From Salinicola sp. (GTDB lineage: Bacteria > Pseudomonadota > Gammaproteobacteria > Pseudomonadales > Halomonadaceae), in NCBI GenBank assembly GCA_002695065.1, contig NZNW01000027.1, forward strand, positions 1-48,586: a stretch of 48,586 bases of DNA, read 5' to 3'. The notes under the pieces are model-generated. The model had not been told where the DNA came from. It did no database searches and saw nothing but the letters and a program-made list of their open reading frames with translations. Below are positions 26,582 to 35,455 of this stretch, one piece after another. Position numbers and translations under genes: made by a program. How positions within the stretch are numbered: the first letter of the stretch is position 1; each line of letters begins with the position of its first letter.

Positions 26582-27772
26582 TCAACGCTCCTTCAGCAGC
26601 GTGCGCGCATTGTAGAGGTTCATCAGGAACGACACCGTCAGGCTGATGACCAGATAGACCGCCATGGTCATGGCGATGATCTCGATCGCCTGCCCCGTCT
26701 GGTTCAGCGTGGTGCCGGCAAAGACGGCAACGAGGTCCGGGTAGCCGATCGCCGTGGCCAGCGAGGAGTTCTTGATCAGGTTGAGATACTGGCTGGTCAT
26801 CTGCGGAACGATGACCCGCATCGCCTGGGGGATGACGATCTTGCGCAGGGTGATGGTCTCCGGCAGGCTCAGCGAGCGCGCCGCCTCGGTCTGGCCATGG
26901 GAGACCGACAGAATGCCCGAACGCACGATCTCGGCGATGAAGGCCGCGGTGTAGATCGACAGCGCCAGCCACAGCGCCAGCAGCTCCGGCAGGATATTGA
27001 TCCCGCCGCGGAAGTTGAAACCGGTCAATTCCGGCAGCGTCCAGTCGAGCGGCGACCCGGTGGCGAGGAAGACGATCAGCGGCAGGCCGATGACGACAGT
27101 CGCGCCGATCCAGTAGACCGGCAGCGCCTGGCCGGTTCTCGCCTGGCGCCGCTTGGCGAACAGGCCGAACAGGAAGACGGCGACGACGGCGATCAATAGC
27201 GCCCAGGGCGTCGCGGAGAAGCCCTCGAGCGGCTGCGGATCGGGCATCACCATGCCGCGCACGTTGAAGAAGAAGGCATCGAACAGCGACAGGCTCTGTC
27301 GCGGCGATGGCAGCGCCCGCAGCACGGCGTAGTACCAGAACAGGATCTGGACCAGCAGCGGGATATTGCGGAAAGCCTCGACGTAGATCGTCGCCAGACG
27401 CGCCAGCAGCCAGTTGGGCGACAGACGGGCAATGCCGACCAGGAAGCCGATGATCGTCGCCGCCACGATCCCCAGTGCCGATACCAGCAGCGTGTTGAGC
27501 AGACCGATGACGAACGTTTTGCCGTAGGTGCTATCGCTGGTGTAGTCGATCAGCGTCTGCGGAATCGAGAAACCGGCTCGCCCTTCGAGAAAGCCGAAAC
27601 CCGTCTGAATACCGCGGGCCTCGAGGTTGACCAGCGTGTTGTGGACCAGATAACCGATGAAAACCGCCAGGACCAGGAACAGCACGGCCTGAACGATCAG
27701 GGCGCGGATGGCGGGATTCCGCCACAGGGGGCCCCGCCCCCGTCGCGGCAGGGTAGTGGATGGACGCAGCAT
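26582..27772 (-). CDS. aapQ: Amino acid ABC transporter permease AapQ (copy 1)
   Basis: A 396-residue inner-membrane permease, partner of AapM. The N-terminal extension LVHNTLVNLEARGIQTGFGFL is typical of AapQ/BztB. The conserved EAA loop reads GQTEAARSLSLPETITLRKIV, then PQAMRVIVPQMTSQYLN, and the family ending LTVSFLMNLYNAR follows. About eight helices are expected. It is separated from aapJ by 85 bp holding a hairpin (27801-27837). Confidence 0.94.
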   Translation of the reverse strand: MLRPSTTLPRRGRGPLWRNPAIRALIVQAVLFLVLAVFIGYLVHNTLVNLEARGIQTGFGFLEGRAGFSIPQTLIDYTSDSTYGKTFVIGLLNTLLVSALGIVAATIIGFLVGIARLSPNWLLARLATIYVEAFRNIPLLVQILFWYYAVLRALPSPRQSLSLFDAFFFNVRGMVMPDPQPLEGFSATPWALLIAVVAVFLFGLFAKRRQARTGQALPVYWIGATVVIGLPLIVFLATGSPLDWTLPELTGFNFRGGINILPELLALWLALSIYTAAFIAEIVRSGILSVSHGQTEAARSLSLPETITLRKIVIPQAMRVIVPQMTSQYLNLIKNSSLATAIGYPDLVAVFAGTTLNQTGQAIEIIAMTMAVYLVISLTVSFLMNLYNARTLLKER

Positions 27773-27800
27773 GAGTTGTCTCTACTCGAGCGTTGAGAAA

Positions 27801-27837
27801 CACCGCACCCCGGCGCTCAGACCGAAGGGGCGCGGTG
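27801..27837 (-). promoter_or_regulatory. Hairpin between aapJ and aapQ (copy 1)
   Basis: CACCGC-A-CCCC (27801-27811) pairs with GGGG-C-GCGGTG (27827-27837). It has no T tract. In binding-protein operons such stems usually protect the upstream message so that the binding protein is made in excess; that role is inferred. Confidence 0.55.
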
Positions 27838-27857
27838 TCGAGAGGACGAGTTGACGC

Positions 27858-28886
27858 TCAGCGAACCGGCGGGGCGTACTGGATGCCGCCGTCGTTCCAC
27901 AGCGCGTTGATGCCACGTTCGAGCTTCATCGGAGAATCCATGCCGACGGTACGCTCGAAGACTTCGCCGTAGTTGCCCACCATCTTGACGATGTTGTAGG
28001 CCCAATCGTTGCTGATGCCCATCTGCTCGCCGAAGGAGCCATCCTTGCCCAGCAGGCGGGCCACGTCCGGGTTCGGCGGGTTGTCGCGCATCTGGTCGAC
28101 GTTGTCGCTGGTCACGCCGAGCTCTTCGGCGTCGAGCATCGCGAACAGCGTCCACTTGACGATGTTGAACCACTGGTCGTCACCCTGGCGAACGACCGGG
28201 CCCAGCGGCTCCTTGGAAATGCGCTCGGGCAGAATCACCACGCCGTCGGGATCCGCCAGTTGCAGACGCAGCGCGGCCAGCTGCGACGAATCGGAGGTCA
28301 GCACGTCGCAACGTCCGCTGTCGAAACCCTGAGCGGTCTGGTCGGAGGTATCGAACGCGACCTGCTGGAACTGCATGTCATGGGCCTTGAAGTAGTCGGC
28401 CATGTTCAGCTCGGTGGTGGTCCCCGCCTGGACGCAGATGGAGGCTCCATCGAGCTCGGTGGCACTCTCGATGCCCAGGTCCTTGCGGACCAGGAAGCCC
28501 TGACCGTCATAGAAATTGACGCCAGTGAAGTTCAGACCCAGGGAGTTGTCGCGCGTGGCGGTCCAGGTGGTGTTGCGGGACAGCACGTCGACTTCGCCGG
28601 ACTGCAGGGCGGTGAAGCGCTCCTTGGCGGTGAGCGGAGAGAACACCACCTTCTCCGGATCGCCGAGAACGGCAGCGGCAACGGCGCGGCAGACCTCGAC
28701 ATCGATGCCGGTCCACTTGCCGTTTTCATCGGGTGAGGAGAAGCCGGTCAGACCCGTGCTGACGCCACAGGTGAATTCGCCGCTGCTTTTGACATCATCC
28801 AAAGTGGCAGCCTGAGCAGGGGTCACGGCAGCCGCGGCAAGCAGGGCGGCTGGCAGTACGATCAGGCTTTTGTTGTTGTGGCGCAT
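27858..28886 (-). CDS. aapJ: Amino acid ABC transporter substrate-binding protein AapJ (copy 1)
   Basis: A 342-residue precursor of a periplasmic binding protein for general L-amino acids. Residues 1-26 are a signal peptide ending AQA. The mature protein shows the family segments FTCGVSTGLTGFS, WTGIDVEVCRAVAAAVLGD, LSRNTTWTATRD and YDGQGFLV, and ends with NYGEVFERTVG and the WNDGGIQYAPPVR tail. GAGGGAG precedes the ATG. It is the first gene of aapJQMP-ridA, under a sigma-54 promoter and a distant NtrC-like site. Confidence 0.95.
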   Translation of the reverse strand: MRHNNKSLIVLPAALLAAAAVTPAQAATLDDVKSSGEFTCGVSTGLTGFSSPDENGKWTGIDVEVCRAVAAAVLGDPEKVVFSPLTAKERFTALQSGEVDVLSRNTTWTATRDNSLGLNFTGVNFYDGQGFLVRKDLGIESATELDGASICVQAGTTTELNMADYFKAHDMQFQQVAFDTSDQTAQGFDSGRCDVLTSDSSQLAALRLQLADPDGVVILPERISKEPLGPVVRQGDDQWFNIVKWTLFAMLDAEELGVTSDNVDQMRDNPPNPDVARLLGKDGSFGEQMGISNDWAYNIVKMVGNYGEVFERTVGMDSPMKLERGINALWNDGGIQYAPPVR

Positions 28887-28946
28887 ATGGAATCAACTCC
28901 CTCGCGTTATCATTTGAGTGCATGCCGGAACATGCCAGATGAAATT

Positions 28947-28962
28947 AGCAAAGTTCGTTCCA
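28947..28962 (-). promoter_or_regulatory. aapJ: Sigma-54 promoter of aapJQMP-ridA
   Basis: On the minus strand TGGAACGAACTTTGCT matches TGGCACG-N4-TTGCW at all but one defined position, with correct GG/GC spacing. It leaves a leader of about 50 nt before the aapJ ATG. Confidence 0.82.
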
Positions 28963-29100
28963 CTTTCGCGCCAAGGGCCGTAAAACCCTGTTTCAACGCT
29001 ATCCTAGCGCCGTCGCCTACGAGCACATCGGGTCCGCCCGGCATCCGGAGCCGACGCAGTGACAACAAATTGTTTCAAAACAGTGCTTAAATAACACAGC

Positions 29101-29117
29101 CGCACCATGATGGTGCC
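29101..29117. promoter_or_regulatory. aapJ: NtrC-like enhancer site upstream of aapJ
   Basis: CGCACCATGATGGTGCC is a near-perfect NtrC site (GCACCA-TGA-TGGTGC), about 170 bp before the predicted transcript start of the aap operon. The gap between VanZ and aapJ (28887-29175) holds no gene; I see no second NtrC site in it. Confidence 0.72.
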
Positions 29118-29175
29118 CGCTCACGAGCCCCTTCCGGCGCGAATGGCCATCAAGGCATCGCGAAGCGATCTTCGA

Positions 29176-29574
29176 CTATGGTTGAATCCCGCGACCGCGT
29201 CGGCACCACATCCCGGCCATGGACAGTCCCAACAGGGCGACGCTGGCCCCGAGCGAGTTGGCGAGGATATCGGCCCAGTCGCCGCCTTGACGTCCCGGCA
29301 CCCACAGCTGCAGGTACTCGACGACGACGCTGAACGCGACCGCCGCCAGCCAGGCCAGCAGCCAGCGGCACCCCGCGACACGCAGCCCGGTCGCCAGGCC
29401 GGCGTAGGCGATGAAGTGATTGAACTTGTCCCAGGGCAGGTGCTGCGGCAAGTCCCCCGCGGGACTCAGGCTCCCCCAGGCGATCCCGGCGGCCCACACC
29501 AGCGTCAGCAGCGCCGCGGCGGTGCGCCGGATACGCGGCGACATGCTCTTGCCCCACTCGCGGCGGCGTCGCAT
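29176..29574 (-). CDS. VanZ-like family membrane protein
   Basis: A 132-residue protein with about four helices and the VanZ-like motifs WDKFNHFIAYAGLA and VVVEYLQLWVPGRQGGDWADILANSLGA. VanZ itself gives low-level teicoplanin resistance; most relatives have no known job. The start is uncertain: ATG at 29574 sits 5 bases after the upstream stop, which suggests coupled translation, while ATG at 29544 would give 122 residues. It is the last gene after hemE and the DCC gene. Confidence 0.8.
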   Translation of the reverse strand: MRRRREWGKSMSPRIRRTAAALLTLVWAAGIAWGSLSPAGDLPQHLPWDKFNHFIAYAGLATGLRVAGCRWLLAWLAAVAFSVVVEYLQLWVPGRQGGDWADILANSLGASVALLGLSMAGMWCRRGRGIQP

Positions 29575-29579
29575 TTCGC

Positions 29580-30074
29580 TCACGGCGCGTCCGCCAGTTC
29601 GGCAGGCAACCCGCAGCGACGACAGAGCCCGGCAGGCAGACGATCCACCCAGCGTGGGTGATCCTCGAGGCGCGGGGCGCCCAGCGATGAGAGCCGATGT
29701 CGGTGGTCGCCGATGAAACGGTAGCCCCCATCGCGCAGGGGACGCGGGATCCAGCGCAGCCACTCGAGCTGCCGCCACCCGCCCCGCAACCGGGTGGCCA
29801 GACGCCAGGCGGCGTCGCTGTTGCGGCTGGGCGCGCCGTCGACGAAAACCCAGATGCTGTCGGACCGCGCGAAGTCGATCCGGAAATGCTCGCCGAGCCG
29901 GCGCGAGACCGCCCCCTTCAGCCCGGAGATGCGCAGTCGGCTGTCCGGGCGCTCGCGAGCCAGCAGCCAGCGTACCGAGCGCCGGCAGAACGGGCAGTCG
30001 GCATCGAACAGCAGCAGGCCGTCCCCGGCCTCGCCGCCGGTGGACTCAGCGATGATAGGCGGGGCTGAGCTCAT
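29580..30074 (-). CDS. DCC family thiol-disulfide oxidoreductase-like protein (DUF393)
   Basis: A 164-residue protein with the family-defining [18 protein letters not shown] near residues 21-38, a thioredoxin-like Cys-X2-Cys. Later conserved pieces are DSIWVF and [15 protein letters not shown], and a C-terminal CRRCGLP adds two more cysteines. Function of the family is unknown. The start lies inside the end of hemE (29-base overlap), so translation is probably coupled. It may use or deliver reducing power around haem synthesis, but that is only a context guess. Confidence 0.85.
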   Translation of the reverse strand: MSSAPPIIAESTGGEAGDGLLLFDADCPFCRRSVRWLLARERPDSRLRISGLKGAVSRRLGEHFRIDFARSDSIWVFVDGAPSRNSDAAWRLATRLRGGWRQLEWLRWIPRPLRDGGYRFIGDHRHRLSSLGAPRLEDHPRWVDRLPAGLCRRCGLPAELADAP

Positions 30075-31161
30075 GCAGGGCGTCCATGAACGCGGTGACG
30101 TGATCCGGATCGGTGAACTGGCTGATGCCGTGTCCCAGGTTGAAGACGTGGCCCTCGCCCGGACCGAAGCTCTCGAGGATGCGGGCGACCTCCTCGCGGA
30201 TTCGCGACGGCGGCGCGAACAGCACGTTGGGGTCGAGATTGCCCTGCAACGCCACACGGTCGCCGACGCGCCGGCGGGCGTCGCTCAGCTCGGTGGTCCA
30301 GTCCAGGCCCACCGCGTCACAGCCGCTGTCGGCGATCGACTCGAGCCACTGCCCGCCGTTCTTGGTGAACAGGATCACCGGCACGCGGCGGCCGTCGTGA
30401 TCCCGGATCAGGCCATCGACGATGCGCTGCATGTAGGCCAGGGAGAATTCGCGGTACGCGGGCGTCGACAGGGCGCCCCCCCAGGTATCGAAGATCTGCA
30501 CCACCTGGGCACCGGCTCGGATCTGGGCGTTGAGATAGTCGGTCACTGCCGTGGCCAGTACGCCCAGCAAGGCATGGAGCGTGTCGGGATCGCCGTAGAG
30601 CATCGCCTTGAGATGGCGGAAATCCTTGCTGGAGCCGCCTTCGACCATGTAGGTCGCCAGTGTCCAGGGACTGCCGGAGAAGCCGATCAGCGGTACGCGG
30701 CCGTTGAGCTCGCGACGGATCGTGGCGACGGCGTTCATCACGTAGTCGAGATCGCTCTCGGCCGACGGCGCGCTCAGGGCAGCCACGTCGGCAGCGGAGC
30801 GCACCGTCTTGCGGAACTTGGGCCCTTCGCCGGTCTCGAAATAGAGCCCGAGCCCCATGGCGTCCGGGATGGTCAGGATATCCGAGAACAGAATCGCCGC
30901 GTCCAGCGGATAACGTTCGAGAGGCTGGAGCGTCACTTCGCAGGCCAGCTCGGCGTTGCGACACAGATCCATGAAACTGCCGGCGTGGGCCCGGGTCTGG
31001 CGATACTCCGGCAGGTAGCGGCCCGCCTGTCGCATCATCCAGACCGGCGTGCGGTCCACCGGTTGGCGGGCCAGCGCCCGCAGCAGGCGGTCGTTATGCA
31101 GCGCAGGCGGCTGGACATCGTCGGAAAGCGCCTGCGACGGGAGATCACGGGACAGAGTCAT
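30046..31161 (-). CDS. hemE: Uroporphyrinogen decarboxylase
   Basis: A 371-residue TIM-barrel enzyme that removes four carboxyls from uroporphyrinogen III to give coproporphyrinogen III in haem synthesis. The signature [16 protein letters not shown] holds the substrate-binding arginines. [16 protein letters not shown] has the essential Asp, and [15 protein letters not shown] and FNLGHGI follow. About 12 extra residues precede the usual start. A minus-strand TACAAT near 31193-31198 may be its -10, close to the divergent ribA promoter. Confidence 0.97.
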   Translation of the reverse strand: MTLSRDLPSQALSDDVQPPALHNDRLLRALARQPVDRTPVWMMRQAGRYLPEYRQTRAHAGSFMDLCRNAELACEVTLQPLERYPLDAAILFSDILTIPDAMGLGLYFETGEGPKFRKTVRSAADVAALSAPSAESDLDYVMNAVATIRRELNGRVPLIGFSGSPWTLATYMVEGGSSKDFRHLKAMLYGDPDTLHALLGVLATAVTDYLNAQIRAGAQVVQIFDTWGGALSTPAYREFSLAYMQRIVDGLIRDHDGRRVPVILFTKNGGQWLESIADSGCDAVGLDWTTELSDARRRVGDRVALQGNLDPNVLFAPPSRIREEVARILESFGPGEGHVFNLGHGISQFTDPDHVTAFMDALHELSPAYHR

Positions 31162-31219
31162 GACGGCCTTTTGCGTTCGAGATTTGCCGGCATTGTAACG
31201 GATCGGCCGCCAGGCCTGT

Positions 31220-31225
31220 TATAAT
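31220..31225 (+). promoter_or_regulatory. ribA: Consensus -10 hexamer upstream of ribA
   Basis: A perfect TATAAT lies 72 bp before the ribA GTG start. No good -35 stands at 16-18 bp, though TTGTAA is 21 bp away. No FMN riboswitch fits in the short leader. Confidence 0.5.
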
Positions 31226-31297
31226 GCCGCCCTTTTAATTGCCCGGCGCTCTCGGCCGGCATTCGACGCCGGAGCCCCTCCCAATCGCGAGGTCATC

Positions 31298-31933
31298 GTG
31301 ACGATCCGCTTCATCGCCGCATCGCAACTACCCACCCCCTGGGCGACGTTCATGCTGCACGGCTTCCAGGAAGAGGCCACCGGCAAGGAGCACGTCGTGC
31401 TCACCCTTGGCGACGTCACCACGCCGACACCGGTCCTTGCGCGGGTGCACTCCGAATGCCTGACCGGCGACGCCCTGTTCTCGATGCGCTGCGACTGCGG
31501 CTATCAGCTCCAGGAAGCGCTCAAGCGGATCGCCGACGAGGGGCGCGGCGCCCTGCTCTATCTGCGCCAGGAAGGCCGCGGTATCGGCCTGCTCAACAAG
31601 ATCCGTGCCTATGCGCTGCAGGACGATGGCGCCGACACCGTCGAAGCCAACGAGCGCCTGGGTTTCGGTGCCGACCAGCGCCGCTACGATATCTGCGTGC
31701 CGATGCTGGAACACCTTGGCATCCGGTCGCTGCGGCTGATGACCAACAACCCGCGCAAGGTCGAGGCGCTGAGCCAGGATGGCGTCGAGATCCACGAACG
31801 CCTGCCGATCACCACCGGTCGCAATCCGTTCAACGAGCACTACCTGACCACCAAGGTCGGCAAGCTCGATCACATGATGGATCTCGACGATTTCACGCCC
31901 GCCAGCGACGTGGATATCGAGCGCGACGCCTGA
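31298..31933 (+). CDS. ribA: GTP cyclohydrolase II
   Basis: A 211-residue enzyme that opens GTP to the first riboflavin precursor. Zinc ligands are in [18 protein letters not shown], the catalytic segment is [20 protein letters not shown], and [12 protein letters not shown] and [11 protein letters not shown] complete the match to E. coli RibA. Translation starts at GTG, with GAGG 6 bases upstream and no suitable ATG nearby. It has a ~15-residue tail beyond the E. coli end, rich in Asp. Confidence 0.96.
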   Translation: MTIRFIAASQLPTPWATFMLHGFQEEATGKEHVVLTLGDVTTPTPVLARVHSECLTGDALFSMRCDCGYQLQEALKRIADEGRGALLYLRQEGRGIGLLNKIRAYALQDDGADTVEANERLGFGADQRRYDICVPMLEHLGIRSLRLMTNNPRKVEALSQDGVEIHERLPITTGRNPFNEHYLTTKVGKLDHMMDLDDFTPASDVDIERDA

Positions 31934-32094
31934 GCGAGCGCTCCTCGCGGCCGGACTTCTTACCGGCGTCACATCGGCGTCATCATGGCCGCACGGACTG
32001 AACCCCGATGTCTCGATTCAGTCACAGAAGACAGCTTTCCGAATTCTGCCGCCGTGGCGGCAGCCGCCTCGATTGCAGTGAGGTTTCGAAAATC

Positions 32095-32781
32095 ATGTCA
32101 GATCTGCCGCCAGAACCCTCCAGTCACCCTGAATCCGGCGAGTTCACCCGCCTCGAGGAGTGGCTGCACAGCATCAGCCACGGCATCGGCGCGGCACTGA
32201 GTCTCGTCGGCATGATCGTGTTGATCGTGCTCGCCAGCATCGCCGCCCACGTCGACCCCTGGAAGATCGTCAGCGTCTCGCTCTACGGCAGCTGCCTGCT
32301 GCTGCTCTACACCGCCTCGACCCTCTATCACGGCTTTCGCGGCCAGCGCCTGAAGCGCGTCTTCCAGGCCTTCGATCACTGCGCCATCTACCTGCTGATC
32401 GCCGGCACCTACACGCCATTCCTGCTGGTCAACCTCCGCGGGCCGATGGGCTGGGCGCTGTTCGCCGTCATCTGGAGCCTGGCGCTCGGGGGTATCGCGC
32501 TGCGTCTGATCTGGCCCCACCGGTTCGGCATACTGCGCGTGTTCATCTACCTGATCATGGGCTGGCTGATCCTGATCGCCTCCGACAGCCTCACCGCACA
32601 GCTATCCCCCACCGGCCTCGCCCTGCTGGTGGCTGGCGGCATCACCTACACCGTGGGCGTGATCTTCTACGCCATCCGGGCGATTCCGTTCCATCACGCG
32701 ATCTGGCACCTGTTCGTGATCGGCGGCAGTGTCTGTCACTTCCTGGCCGTCTACACCGCGGTACTGCCGTTCGAGACCTGA
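32095..32781 (+). CDS. Hemolysin III family membrane protein (YqfA-like)
   Basis: A 228-residue protein with seven predicted helices of the Hly-III/PAQR superfamily. The first conserved motif is SHGIGAALSL, the middle TASTLYHGFRG and FDHCAIYLLIAGTYTPF, and the last PFHHAIWHLFVIGGS. The His and Asp residues of these motifs bind zinc in PAQR relatives. A true haemolysin role is doubtful. I choose ATG at 32095 with GAGG about 12 bases upstream; a start at 32008 would add 29 residues with a poor ribosome site. Confidence 0.88.
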   Translation: MSDLPPEPSSHPESGEFTRLEEWLHSISHGIGAALSLVGMIVLIVLASIAAHVDPWKIVSVSLYGSCLLLLYTASTLYHGFRGQRLKRVFQAFDHCAIYLLIAGTYTPFLLVNLRGPMGWALFAVIWSLALGGIALRLIWPHRFGILRVFIYLIMGWLILIASDSLTAQLSPTGLALLVAGGITYTVGVIFYAIRAIPFHHAIWHLFVIGGSVCHFLAVYTAVLPFET

Positions 32782-32796
32782 GCCCGGTTGCCGGCG

Positions 32797-33270
32797 TCAT
32801 CGCTCCAACCGCTGCGCCCCCTCGCCGTCGCCGCCCAGCACGTCGCCCGGGTTGCGCAGCGGACACTGCGACAGCGACAGACAGCCGCAACCGATGCAGC
32901 CGTCGAGCTGGTCGCGCAGCTGGGTGAGATGGGCGATGCGCGTATCCAGCGCCACCCGCCAGCGTTGCGACAACCGCCGCCAGTCCGCCGCCGTCGGCGT
33001 GCGCGAGTCGGGCAGCGCCGCCAGTGCTTCGCGGATCTCCGTCAGCGGTACCCCGGTGCGCTGGGCGATCTTGATCACGGCCACACGGCGCAATACGTCC
33101 CGGGTGTAACGCCGCTGATTACCGGCATTGCGCCAGCTTTGGATCAGCCCCTTGGTTTCGTAGAAGTGCAGCGTCGATACCGCCACGCCGCTGCGCCGGG
33201 CCACATCGCCGACGCTCAAAGCCTGTTTGGTGGCGGAGAGCGACCCCCTCCGCGGCATCTTCATCGTCAT
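32797..33270 (-). CDS. soxR: Redox-sensing transcriptional activator SoxR
   Basis: A 157-residue MerR-family regulator. The winged helix begins [21 protein letters not shown]. The Fe-S cluster motif C-X2-C-X-C-X5-C is intact (Cys125, 128, 130, 136), so the protein should sense superoxide or redox-cycling compounds. SoxR outside enterics usually controls exporters and modifying enzymes rather than soxS. A SoxR box lies 14 bases upstream of its start and faces the ABC exporter gene. The ribosome site is weak; Met3 could also start. Confidence 0.95.
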   Translation of the reverse strand: MTMKMPRRGSLSATKQALSVGDVARRSGVAVSTLHFYETKGLIQSWRNAGNQRRYTRDVLRRVAVIKIAQRTGVPLTEIREALAALPDSRTPTAADWRRLSQRWRVALDTRIAHLTQLRDQLDGCIGCGCLSLSQCPLRNPGDVLGGDGEGAQRLER

Positions 33271-33279
33271 GTTCCGCGC

Positions 33280-33310
33280 TTGACCTCAAGCTTGCTTGAG
33301 GAATTAGAGT
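33280..33310 (+). promoter_or_regulatory. soxR: SoxR box within a 19-bp-spacer promoter
   Basis: CCTCAAGC-TT-GCTTGAGG (33284-33301) is a perfect palindrome very like the E. coli soxS box (CCTCAA...TTGAGG followed by AATTA). It lies between TTGACC (33280-33285) and TAGAGT (33305-33310). The 19-bp spacer is the over-long spacing that SoxR/MerR proteins correct on activation. Transcription would run right, toward the exporter at 33564. Confidence 0.85.
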
Positions 33311-33346
33311 GCAGAAATTCCCATATCGCCGCAAGAGATCGCCGCC

Positions 33347-33460
33347 ATGCCATCCGACACCTTCGATCCGAGCCCGAGCAGCGCTCGACCGCCGACGAGC
33401 GCCGCCAGCCGCCGAGGTCCTCCCGTCCGCGGCTGGCGCCAATCGATGACTCCGGGGTAA
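33347..33460 (+). other. Short ORF in the SoxR-driven leader (37 codons)
   Basis: ATG to TAA, 37 codons, starting about 30 nt after the predicted SoxR-promoter start. It is rich in Ser, Pro and Arg, and the ribosome site is only AAGAGA. It could be a leader peptide or chance. The rest of 33311-33563 holds a TACAAT at 33472-33477 that may be a second promoter for the exporter. Confidence 0.25.
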
Positions 33461-33563
33461 CCGAACCGGCGTACAATCACGGCTTTACCGCCGCACCCGA
33501 GCGACTGATCGCCAGCGCTCGCGTGTCGTCACCCCGATCACGCAACAAGACTCCAGGATTGCC

Positions 33564-35423
33564 ATGTTTCGCTGGTTCGAAAACCGCCTCGATCCCTTTC
33601 CGCCGCAGGAGCCCCAGCGCCCACCCGAGACTCTGGTCGCCTTCTGCCTCCACTACACCCGCGGTGCCTGGCCGTACCTGCTGACGGCGACGGCGCTGAT
33701 GGCACTGATCGCCGGCATCGAGGTGTGGATGTTCGGCTTTCTCGGCAACATCGTCGACTGGCTTGCCGCCCAGGATCGCGAAACGTTCCTCGCCAATCAG
33801 GGCTGGAAACTGGCCGGCATGGCCTTCGTCGTACTGATCCTGCTGCCCGGCCTGGTGTGGCTGCACTCGCTGTTCCAGCAGCAGACGATGATGGGCAACT
33901 TCCCCATGCGCATCCGCTGGCAGGCGCATCGCTACCTGCTGCGCCAGTCGATGCATTTCTATCAGGACGAGTTCGCCGGACGCATCGCCACCAAGGTGAT
34001 GCAGACCTCGCTGGCCGTGCGCGAATGCGTGATCAAGCTGTTCGACGTGCTCAACTACGTCAGCGTCTATTTCCTGGGCACGCTGCTGCTGGTGGGCAAT
34101 GCCGACTGGCGCCTGGCGATGCCGCTGGTGGTGTGGCTGGCCGGCTACCTGGTGCTGCTGCGGGTGTTCGTGCCGATCATGGGCCGGGTGTCGAAATCCC
34201 AGGCCGACGCCCGTTCGCGCATGACGGGGCGCATCGTCGACAGCTACAGCAACATCCAGACCGTCAAGCTGTTTTCCCACGCCCAGCGGGAGGCCTCGTT
34301 CGCCAAGGAAGGCATGCACGGCTTCCTGGTCACCGTCTATCGCCAGATGCGGCTGGTGACAGGGCTCTACGGGATGCTCTACCTGCTCAATGCGCTACTG
34401 CTCTTCAGCGTCGGCTGGCTGTCCATCGCGCTGTGGCTGGGAGAAGCGATCAGCGTGGGCGCCGTCGCCGTGGCGCTGGGGCTGGTGATGCGGCTGTGGG
34501 GCATGTCGCAGTGGATCATGTGGGAAGTGTCGGGCCTGTTCGAGAACATCGGCACGGTCCAGGACGGCATGGCGACGCTGTCGCTGCCGCGCCAGATCGA
34601 GGACGCCCCCGAGGCTAGGCCGCTCGCCATCGATCGCGGCGAGATCGCGTTCGACCATATCCGCTTCCACTACGGCAAGGGCGGCGGCGTGATCGACGAC
34701 CTGTCGCTGACCATCCGGCCCGGCGAGAAGATTGGCCTGATCGGCCCGAGCGGTGCCGGCAAGTCGACCCTGGTCAACCTGCTGTTGCGTTTTTTCGAGC
34801 TGGAAGGCGGCGCGATTCGCATCGATGGCCAGAACATCGCCGACGTGACCCAGGAGAGCCTGCGCGCACGGATCGGCATGGTGACGCAGGATACCTCGCT
34901 GCTGCACCGTTCGGTGCGCGACAATCTGCTCTACGGCCGCCCCGACGCCACCGACGAGATGGCATGGCAGGCGGCGAAGCAGGCCCATGTCTCGGACTTC
35001 ATCGAGTCGCTGCGCGACGTCCACGGTCGCGAGGGCTTCGAGGCCCACGTCGGCGAGCGCGGGGTCAAGCTCTCCGGCGGCCAGCGCCAGCGTCTCGCCA
35101 TCGCCCGGGTGATGCTCAAGGATGCCCCGATCCTGATCCTCGACGAAGCCACCTCGGCGCTGGACTCCGATGTCGAGGCGGCGATCCAGGAGAACCTCGA
35201 CCAGCTGATGCAGGGCAAGACGGTGATCGCCATCGCTCATCGCCTCTCCACCATTGCGGCCATGGACCGCCTGGTGGTAATGGAGCGCGGACGCATCGTC
35301 GAACAGGGCAGCCATGCCGAATTGATTCGCCAGAACGGTCTCTACGCGCGGCTGTGGCGGCGTCAGTCGGGCGGCTTCCTGGAAGCGGAGGCCTCGCCGC
35401 CATCGACACAGGAGATTCGCTGA
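33564..35423 (+). CDS. ABC exporter, fused permease/ATPase
   Basis: A 619-residue half-transporter of the MsbA/MdlB type, expected to work as a homodimer exporting a lipid, drug or peptide. Six membrane helices occupy about 35-330. The ATPase has Walker A GPSGAGKS (394-401), LSGGQ (503-507) and ILILDEATSALD (about 520). The N terminus FRWFENRLDPFPPQEPQRPPE is a form seen in a proteobacterial subgroup with no assigned substrate. AGGA lies 6 bases before the ATG. The SoxR-box promoter upstream suggests export of a redox-active toxic compound. Confidence 0.92.
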   Translation: MFRWFENRLDPFPPQEPQRPPETLVAFCLHYTRGAWPYLLTATALMALIAGIEVWMFGFLGNIVDWLAAQDRETFLANQGWKLAGMAFVVLILLPGLVWLHSLFQQQTMMGNFPMRIRWQAHRYLLRQSMHFYQDEFAGRIATKVMQTSLAVRECVIKLFDVLNYVSVYFLGTLLLVGNADWRLAMPLVVWLAGYLVLLRVFVPIMGRVSKSQADARSRMTGRIVDSYSNIQTVKLFSHAQREASFAKEGMHGFLVTVYRQMRLVTGLYGMLYLLNALLLFSVGWLSIALWLGEAISVGAVAVALGLVMRLWGMSQWIMWEVSGLFENIGTVQDGMATLSLPRQIEDAPEARPLAIDRGEIAFDHIRFHYGKGGGVIDDLSLTIRPGEKIGLIGPSGAGKSTLVNLLLRFFELEGGAIRIDGQNIADVTQESLRARIGMVTQDTSLLHRSVRDNLLYGRPDATDEMAWQAAKQAHVSDFIESLRDVHGREGFEAHVGERGVKLSGGQRQRLAIARVMLKDAPILILDEATSALDSDVEAAIQENLDQLMQGKTVIAIAHRLSTIAAMDRLVVMERGRIVEQGSHAELIRQNGLYARLWRRQSGGFLEAEASPPSTQEIR

Positions 35424-35455
35424 GCCGAGCGCCGCTGCGGATACCCGGGTTGCGG

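Noticed and set aside
28917-28940. TGGCATGTTCCGGCATGC as an alternative sigma-54 promoter for aapJ
   Set aside because: The GG and GC elements are one base too close for sigma-54, whereas the site at 28947-28962 has the right spacing and more matches.
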